From assembly GCF_900107755.1 (NCBI RefSeq), contig NZ_FNQR01000003.1, forward strand, positions 248,001 to 312,000: a stretch of DNA of 64,000 nt. The letters run 5' to 3'. The notes under the pieces were generated by a model. The model saw only the letters and a program-made list of their open reading frames with translations. It did no database searches and was not told the origin of the DNA. Of this stretch, positions 59,865-64,000 are shown piece after piece (position 1 is the stretch's first letter; the number at the start of each line of letters is the position of its first letter). This DNA is from Thalassobacillus cyri (GTDB lineage Bacteria; Bacillota; Bacilli; Bacillales; Halobacillaceae). Position numbers and translations under genes: made by a program.

Positions 59865-61067
59865 TTACTTCGCTTTTTCAATGATGGAATTAAGTGTTCC
59901 TTCAATCTTTTCAAGGACTTCCATCGCTTTTTCTTTTTCATCAGACTTGACCGCATCTAAATATGTCTGCGCCTGTTCATTCAAGGTATTGTATGCATCT
60001 TCTCCTTGCATACGTTTGATATCACTGGCGATCATATCAATGAATAGTGCACCTTCAAGAGCAGTAATGGCAGATTTATCTTCGCCCCAATATTCTTCAC
60101 TTTCTTCATATTCATGAAGAGCTACTTTAGATAGACCACGGACAAATGCATGGTTTACGGCTTCCGGGTCAAGCTCTTTCACATCTGTTTCAAGGTTGAA
60201 ATTCTTTTCAATGATTTTCGCATCTTCTTCGGCATACTTTGTTATATATTCAGAGATAGATTGGTAGAATGCCCAGCCTTCTGCTTGTTCTACTTTTGCT
60301 TTGTCCGGATCTTCTTCCGCTTCTTTAGCGGCCTTCGTTGCATATCCATTAGGTACAGCCCCTGCTGCAAGGTAGAATGTCTTCATCAATGTCTTGTCGA
60401 CCACTTGCTTACCTAATTGGAAACCGAGGTTATCATCATTTTCAACAGCTTTTTCAATTTCACTGAATCCAGCGTCAATTTGATCCACCATATTGGTTTC
60501 ATAAGCAGCGTCACGTTTTTCGACTGTTTCCTTCAACACTTCATAATATTCTTTTGCTTCAGCAATCTCTTCGTTTACTTCTTCTTTCTTACCCCAGTTT
60601 TCGTCGATCTCCTGGAATTCATGTTTGATAGTTAAATAGAAAACTTTTTGAGTTAATTTATCGAAGATTTGTTTGACGACCTGACCATCCATTTCACCAT
60701 TTTTCCCAGCTTCTAAAGCTGTAGAAATCTGCTGATCAATGTTACCGTCACGTTCTGCTACCAGTGGCTGTAGTTGATTATTATAAAGGTCAATCACTTT
60801 TTGGTAATCTACTTCTTCGCCTTCGCCTGCTTTTGCAAGCTCGTCTTTACCTTCCTTGTAAGCAGCTACAAAATCAGCATCTTCTTCTTTATCATTGGCT
60901 TCTTCGCTCTCACTGCCGCTTTCCTCCGAAGCTTTTTCCTCTTCGTTGCCTTGCGTTGTTTCTTCTTCTTTACTTTTATCCTCAGAACCCTGATCACTCT
61001 GCCCACATGCAGCTAGTACCAGTCCAATAGCTAACAACAGATATAACAGAACACTCTTCTTAAACAT
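59865..61067 (-). CDS. Fur-regulated lipoprotein with duplicated helical domain
   Basis: 400 residues. The signal sequence ends in a lipobox (VLAACG), so it is a lipoprotein. A long acidic Ser/Glu-rich linker (residues 23-65) follows, then helical repeats that read like two or three copies of one unit (YNNQLQPLVAERDGNIDQQI with EIDENW, then YYEVLKETVEKRDAAYETNM with LAAGAVPNGY). It is not an M75/EfeO protein by the motifs I know. It looks paralogous to the exported protein beside FTR1. Two Fur-like boxes lie upstream, so iron limitation should induce it. Iron binding is inference. Confidence 0.75.
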   Translation of the reverse strand: MFKKSVLLYLLLAIGLVLAACGQSDQGSEDKSKEEETTQGNEEEKASEESGSESEEANDKEEDADFVAAYKEGKDELAKAGEGEEVDYQKVIDLYNNQLQPLVAERDGNIDQQISTALEAGKNGEMDGQVVKQIFDKLTQKVFYLTIKHEFQEIDENWGKKEEVNEEIAEAKEYYEVLKETVEKRDAAYETNMVDQIDAGFSEIEKAVENDDNLGFQLGKQVVDKTLMKTFYLAAGAVPNGYATKAAKEAEEDPDKAKVEQAEGWAFYQSISEYITKYAEEDAKIIEKNFNLETDVKELDPEAVNHAFVRGLSKVALHEYEESEEYWGEDKSAITALEGALFIDMIASDIKRMQGEDAYNTLNEQAQTYLDAVKSDEKEKAMEVLEKIEGTLNSIIEKAK

Positions 61068-61096
61068 TTCGGTTCCCCCTGTACTTATGTATTAAT

Positions 61097-61111
61097 TGAT
61101 AATGAATTTCA
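61097..61111. promoter_or_regulatory. Second, weaker Fur-like box
   Basis: TGATAATGAATTTCA matches the 7-1-7 Fur pattern at 13 of 15 positions. It lies 20 bases from the stronger box and 30 bases from the lipoprotein start. Confidence 0.6.
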
Positions 61112-61130
61112 TTTGCAAAAATAATTATAT

Positions 61131-61145
61131 AGAGAATGATTCTCA
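61131..61145. promoter_or_regulatory. Fur box of the lipoprotein gene
   Basis: AGAGAATGATTCTCA contains the perfect palindrome GAGAATGATTCTC and fits the Fur 7-1-7 pattern. It lies about 64 bases upstream of the lipoprotein start. Confidence 0.85.
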
Positions 61146-61498
61146 TTGTCAACCTGCTCGCTAGCTAGATTCAGAGTTTTCACGTATTGTTCATAAATAC
61201 ATCCTTATCAATAAAAATGAAGCAGCTTTAAAAACAAGACTGCTCTTCGGTTTGTTGCTTGTTCTCAGCAGTATTATTTCTTCTTTTGTATGTCCATGAT
61301 GACCCTTGCACTCTATTTTCATTTAAAAAAATTGTTTAGTAGATGTTAAAAAATACAGGTAATAACGACCATGATATTAGACCCATTAAACAAAACAGAT
61401 ACCGGACTTTATCCACGGGTTGAGTGCGTCTTAGTCTGTCCCCGTCTCATTCTGCTTCTTTCCTTCTACGTTTAAATACCTACCTGCTATTCCCTCAA

Positions 61499-61540
61499 TT
61501 TACATTCCTTAACAGGGAGTTAATGTTTACTCCCTATAAT
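61499..61540 (+). promoter_or_regulatory. PHO-box promoter of phoD
   Basis: TTTACA (61499), TTAACA (61509), TTAATG (61520) and TTTACT (61526) form PhoP-type repeats about 10-11 bases apart. A perfect TATAAT at 61535-61540 follows without a -35 element. This is the arrangement of PhoP-activated promoters in B. subtilis. Confidence 0.75.
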
Positions 61541-61584
61541 TGCAATTGTTCCAAACAATAGGAATGAAGAAAGGGGACGAGCAC

Positions 61585-63339
61585 ATGTCTGAAAAAAGAT
61601 CGATGGATGAATTGATTCAACGATTGAACGAAGAAACGTTACAGAAGGATGTCGACAGAAGAGGATTTCTACAGGGAGCCGGTAAAATTGCCGGAATTTC
61701 TCTAGGGATGGTAGTAGCTCAATCGATGGGCGGAATAAGTGTCGAAGCGGAGGAAGAAAGCTTTAGTGATTACCCATTTACACTTGGTGTCGCTTCTGGA
61801 GACCCTCTTTCTGACAGTGTTGTTTTGTGGACAAGATTAGCTACTGACCCACTAAATGGTGGCGGGATGCCAAACAGGAATATCCCTGTTAAATGGGAAT
61901 TGGCCAAAGATGCTCACTTCCGTCAACTTGTCCAACGAGGTACGGAAATTGCGAGTCCAGAGCTGGCCCACTCCATTCATGCAGAAGTAGAGAACCTGCA
62001 GGCGGACACCGTGTACTTCTACCGGTTCAAGGTTGGAAATGATTTCAGTCCAGTCGGGAAAACAAAGACACTTCCAGCCAGTGGAGCACCGACTGCAAGT
62101 CTTACGTTTGCGTTTGCTTCCTGCCAACAATATGAACATGGCTATTATACTGCCTACAAGCATATGGCCAAGGAAGACCTTGATCTTGTTTTCCACCTTG
62201 GAGACTACATTTATGAATATGGCCCGAATGAATACGTGGCAAAGACAGGAAATGTCCGCACCCATAAAGGACCAGAAATTAAAACCTTAGACGATTACCG
62301 TAATCGTCATGCGCAATACCGCTCTGATAAAGACCTGCAGTCCGCTCATGCGGCGTTCCCTTGGGTAGTGACCTGGGATGACCATGAAGTAGAGAACAAC
62401 TACGCTGATACTATTCCGGAAAAAGGGCAATCGGTCGAGGAATTCGTCCAACGTCGCATCGCCGCCTACCAGGCTTACTATGAACACATGCCGCTCCGCA
62501 AATCATCGATGCCCCATGGCCCTGACATGCAATTGTATCGTAACTTTTCTTACGGAGATTTAGCTGACTTTTATGTATTGGATACGCGCCAGTATCGTTC
62601 CGACCAGGCTAATGGTGATAAAAGCTCACCGCAAACAGAAGAATCATTGGACCCTTCTCGCACCCTGCTCGGGGACAAGCAGGAACAATGGCTGCTGGAC
62701 AACATGAACCAGTCAAACACACATTGGAATGTCCTGGCACAGCAAATATTCTTTGCGAAAAGGAACTATGGCCCAAGTCCGGAAGAGCCGCGCTACAGCA
62801 TGGATGGCTGGGATGGGTACATCCCTGCCCGTAAGCGGATCATCGACTTTGCCAACATAGAAAACATGGATAACTTGATTGTTCTGACAGGTGACGTGCA
62901 TGCCAATTGGGCGTCCAACTTACTGGCCGACTTTGATGACTTGAAATCCCGTATTTTAGGTGCTGAATTTGTCGGTACTTCGATTACTTCTGGTGGGAAC
63001 GGAGCAGACAAACGCGCAGACACCGATCGGATCCTAGACCAAAATAAACACATTAAATTTTTCAATGATTACCGCGGTTATGTCCGCTGTGAAGTCACTC
63101 CGACCCAGTGGAGAACAGATTATCGCGTACTTCCATTCGTATCTGTTTCCGGAGCAGATATTTCTACTCGAGCCTCTTTTGTCTATGAAAAAGATCAAGC
63201 TGGTCTCAAGGAAGTGTCCGCGACCATCGTGCCACAAGGTAAACAGTCGTCCAATGAAGTGGAGGACGACAGGCATAAAGCCCATGACCGTGCACACAAA
63301 AAACAAACAAATCAGGGAAAACAAAAGCAACCGAACTAA
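61585..63339 (+). CDS. phoD: PhoD-type alkaline phosphatase/phosphodiesterase with Tat signal
   Basis: About 584 residues from the ATG at 61585 (GAAAGGGGACG before it; the frame start at 61540 lies inside the promoter). The twin-arginine signal reads DRRGFLQGAGKIAGISLGMVVA. The PhoD domain follows with VASGDPLSDSVVLWTRL, the metal-site blocks FASCQQYEHGYYTAYKHM and LGDYIYEYGP, TWDDHEVENNYAD and GDVHANW. It hydrolyses phosphodiesters, including teichoic acid phosphate, outside the cell when phosphate is short. The tail is rich in Lys and Gln (HKKQTNQGKQKQPN). It is followed after 11 bases by tatC. Confidence 0.95.
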   Translation: MSEKRSMDELIQRLNEETLQKDVDRRGFLQGAGKIAGISLGMVVAQSMGGISVEAEEESFSDYPFTLGVASGDPLSDSVVLWTRLATDPLNGGGMPNRNIPVKWELAKDAHFRQLVQRGTEIASPELAHSIHAEVENLQADTVYFYRFKVGNDFSPVGKTKTLPASGAPTASLTFAFASCQQYEHGYYTAYKHMAKEDLDLVFHLGDYIYEYGPNEYVAKTGNVRTHKGPEIKTLDDYRNRHAQYRSDKDLQSAHAAFPWVVTWDDHEVENNYADTIPEKGQSVEEFVQRRIAAYQAYYEHMPLRKSSMPHGPDMQLYRNFSYGDLADFYVLDTRQYRSDQANGDKSSPQTEESLDPSRTLLGDKQEQWLLDNMNQSNTHWNVLAQQIFFAKRNYGPSPEEPRYSMDGWDGYIPARKRIIDFANIENMDNLIVLTGDVHANWASNLLADFDDLKSRILGAEFVGTSITSGGNGADKRADTDRILDQNKHIKFFNDYRGYVRCEVTPTQWRTDYRVLPFVSVSGADISTRASFVYEKDQAGLKEVSATIVPQGKQSSNEVEDDRHKAHDRAHKKQTNQGKQKQPN

Positions 63340-63350
63340 AGGAGTAATCC

Positions 63351-64000
63351 ATGGAAGCCAAAAACCAACAGTTGATCGGTCATTTAGAAGAACTCCGAAA
63401 AAGGGTTATCATCACGTTCGTTTCCTTCCTCGGATTTCTTATTGGAGGATTTGTATTTGTTAGACCGCTGTACGGATGGTTGATTAAAGACCTTGATACA
63501 CAGCTTGCTGTATTGGGACCTAGTGAGATTCTTTGGGTTTATTTGATGATTGCCGCAGTGATTGCCCTGGCTGGAACAATTCCTGTAGCGGCTTTTCAAG
63601 TATGGCGATTCGTCGCACCAGCATTGAGTCAGGAAGAACGGAAAGTGACGCTAAGATTCATCCCGGCTTTGTTTTTCCTATTTTTGTTCGGTATCGCATT
63701 CGGTTACTTTCTATTGTTTCCTCTGGTCCTGGGATTTTTGATGACCCTATCCGAAGGCCAGTTCGAAATGATGTTTACCGCTGACAAATATTTTCGGTTC
63801 CTGATCAACATGACTGTACCGTTCGGATTGTTGTTCGAGATGCCCTTAGTAGTATTGTTTTTGACGAGACTTGGTATTTTGAACCCAATCCGTTTGAAAA
63901 GAGCGAGGAAGATCGCCTACTTTGTGATGGTAGTCATTTCAGTCTTGATCACTCCACCAGATTTTCTATCGGATGTCCTGGTGATTTTACCACTTTTGAC
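63351..64000 (+). CDS. tatC: Tat translocase subunit TatC, N-terminal part (right edge of window)
   Basis: About 217 residues of TatC, cut by the window end. The N-terminus LIGHLEELRKRVIITFVSF, the P-loop FQVWRFVAPALSQEERK and FGLLFEMPLVVLFLTRLGIL are TatC landmarks with about five membrane segments. AAAGGAG lies before the ATG. It would export PhoD. In B. subtilis tatA lies between phoD and tatC; here it does not, so it may follow tatC outside the window. Confidence 0.95.
   Translation, partial: MEAKNQQLIGHLEELRKRVIITFVSFLGFLIGGFVFVRPLYGWLIKDLDTQLAVLGPSEILWVYLMIAAVIALAGTIPVAAFQVWRFVAPALSQEERKVTLRFIPALFFLFLFGIAFGYFLLFPLVLGFLMTLSEGQFEMMFTADKYFRFLINMTVPFGLLFEMPLVVLFLTRLGILNPIRLKRARKIAYFVMVVISVLITPPDFLSDVLVILPLL

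Larger units (their letters stand above)
61068..61584. other. Divergent regulatory region between the Fur-regulated lipoprotein and phoD
   Basis: This 517-base gap holds the two Fur-like boxes (61097-61145), a long A/T-rich stretch without a coding frame, and the PHO box and -10 element of phoD (61499-61540). Confidence 0.7.

Noticed and set aside
59865-61067. Lipoprotein as canonical EfeO (M75/imelysin)
   Set aside because: The imelysin and EfeO motifs I know were not found; only a helical repeat is visible.
1-64000. tRNA, rRNA, CRISPR arrays and insertion sequences
   Set aside because: No cloverleaf-like gene, rRNA stretch, spaced direct-repeat array or transposase gene was recognised by reading. 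A tRNA or IS search tool was not available.

Overview
The window reads as chromosomal DNA of a moderately halophilic, spore-forming member of the Bacillaceae, something like Halobacillus or Virgibacillus. The reasons are moderate GC, strong Gram-positive Shine-Dalgarno sites with frequent TTG and GTG starts, a betaine-aldehyde dehydrogenase (glycine betaine synthesis), a Spo0M-like protein, FosB, B. subtilis-like operons (scoAB/yxjCF type, phoD-tatC) and CcpA, Fur and PhoP type sites. No rRNA, tRNA, CRISPR array or insertion sequence was seen. The genus is inference.

Layout. 1-3.2 kb (+): end of gbsA/betB, metA with a clear sigma-A promoter, then a yybP-ykoY (Mn2+) riboswitch with its terminator in front of a Spo0M-like gene and a TerC-family membrane protein. 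3.2-5.5 kb (-): an Nmad3-type protein, a MazG-like NTP pyrophosphohydrolase, a small membrane protein and a Nudix hydrolase. 5.6-15.7 kb (-): a catabolic block of class III aminotransferase, C45 Ntn-type acylase, semialdehyde dehydrogenase, GNAT and alanine dehydrogenase. It is led by a consensus sigma-54 promoter and a palindromic enhancer. Its PAS/AAA+ sigma-54 activator lies upstream, followed by an NhaC antiporter and a lipoyl-like protein with a second sigma-54 promoter. 16-21.5 kb (-): Hsp20, then a gntR-gabT-permease-gabD operon with a GntR palindrome. 21.7-30.6 kb (-): an M20 peptidase, a broken thiolase joined head-on to a broken plus-strand gene, then a ketone-body operon (scoA, scoB, 3-hydroxybutyrate dehydrogenase, thiolase, GntP permease) with a third sigma-54 promoter, a perfect cre site and its own activator.

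30.7-42.9 kb: multicopper oxidase, cytochrome P450, LysM L,D-transpeptidase, a GyrI-like protein, DUF3243, and a formate/oxalate cluster (YdeP-type molybdopterin oxidoreductase, DUF2294, OFA transporter, divergent fdhD). The OFA gene has a roughly 190-nt leader that ends in an intrinsic terminator. Then come an acidic lipoprotein, a DODA-type dioxygenase and an XRE-cupin regulator. 43-51 kb is an accessory stretch of GNATs, FosB, two nucleotidyltransferases, Nudix and glutaredoxin. It shows many signs of decay: a MazG pseudogene, a serine hydrolase cut by an in-frame stop, and genes whose best start is ATT.

51-61 kb (-): genes for a lipid-linked, uronic-acid glycan (UDP-glucose dehydrogenase, GT39-like enzyme, GT2, phosphodiesterase, UPF0104 flippase-like protein, UDP-glucuronate epimerase) interleaved with an FTR1 iron permease and two paralogous exported helical proteins. 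Both exported proteins have Fur boxes upstream. 61-64 kb (+): a PHO-box promoter, the Tat substrate PhoD and the start of tatC.

The four strongest leads are the sigma-54 amine/acyl-amine catabolic block, the attenuator-like leader of the OFA gene, the iron-glycan gene mixture, and the Nmad3/MazG pair.
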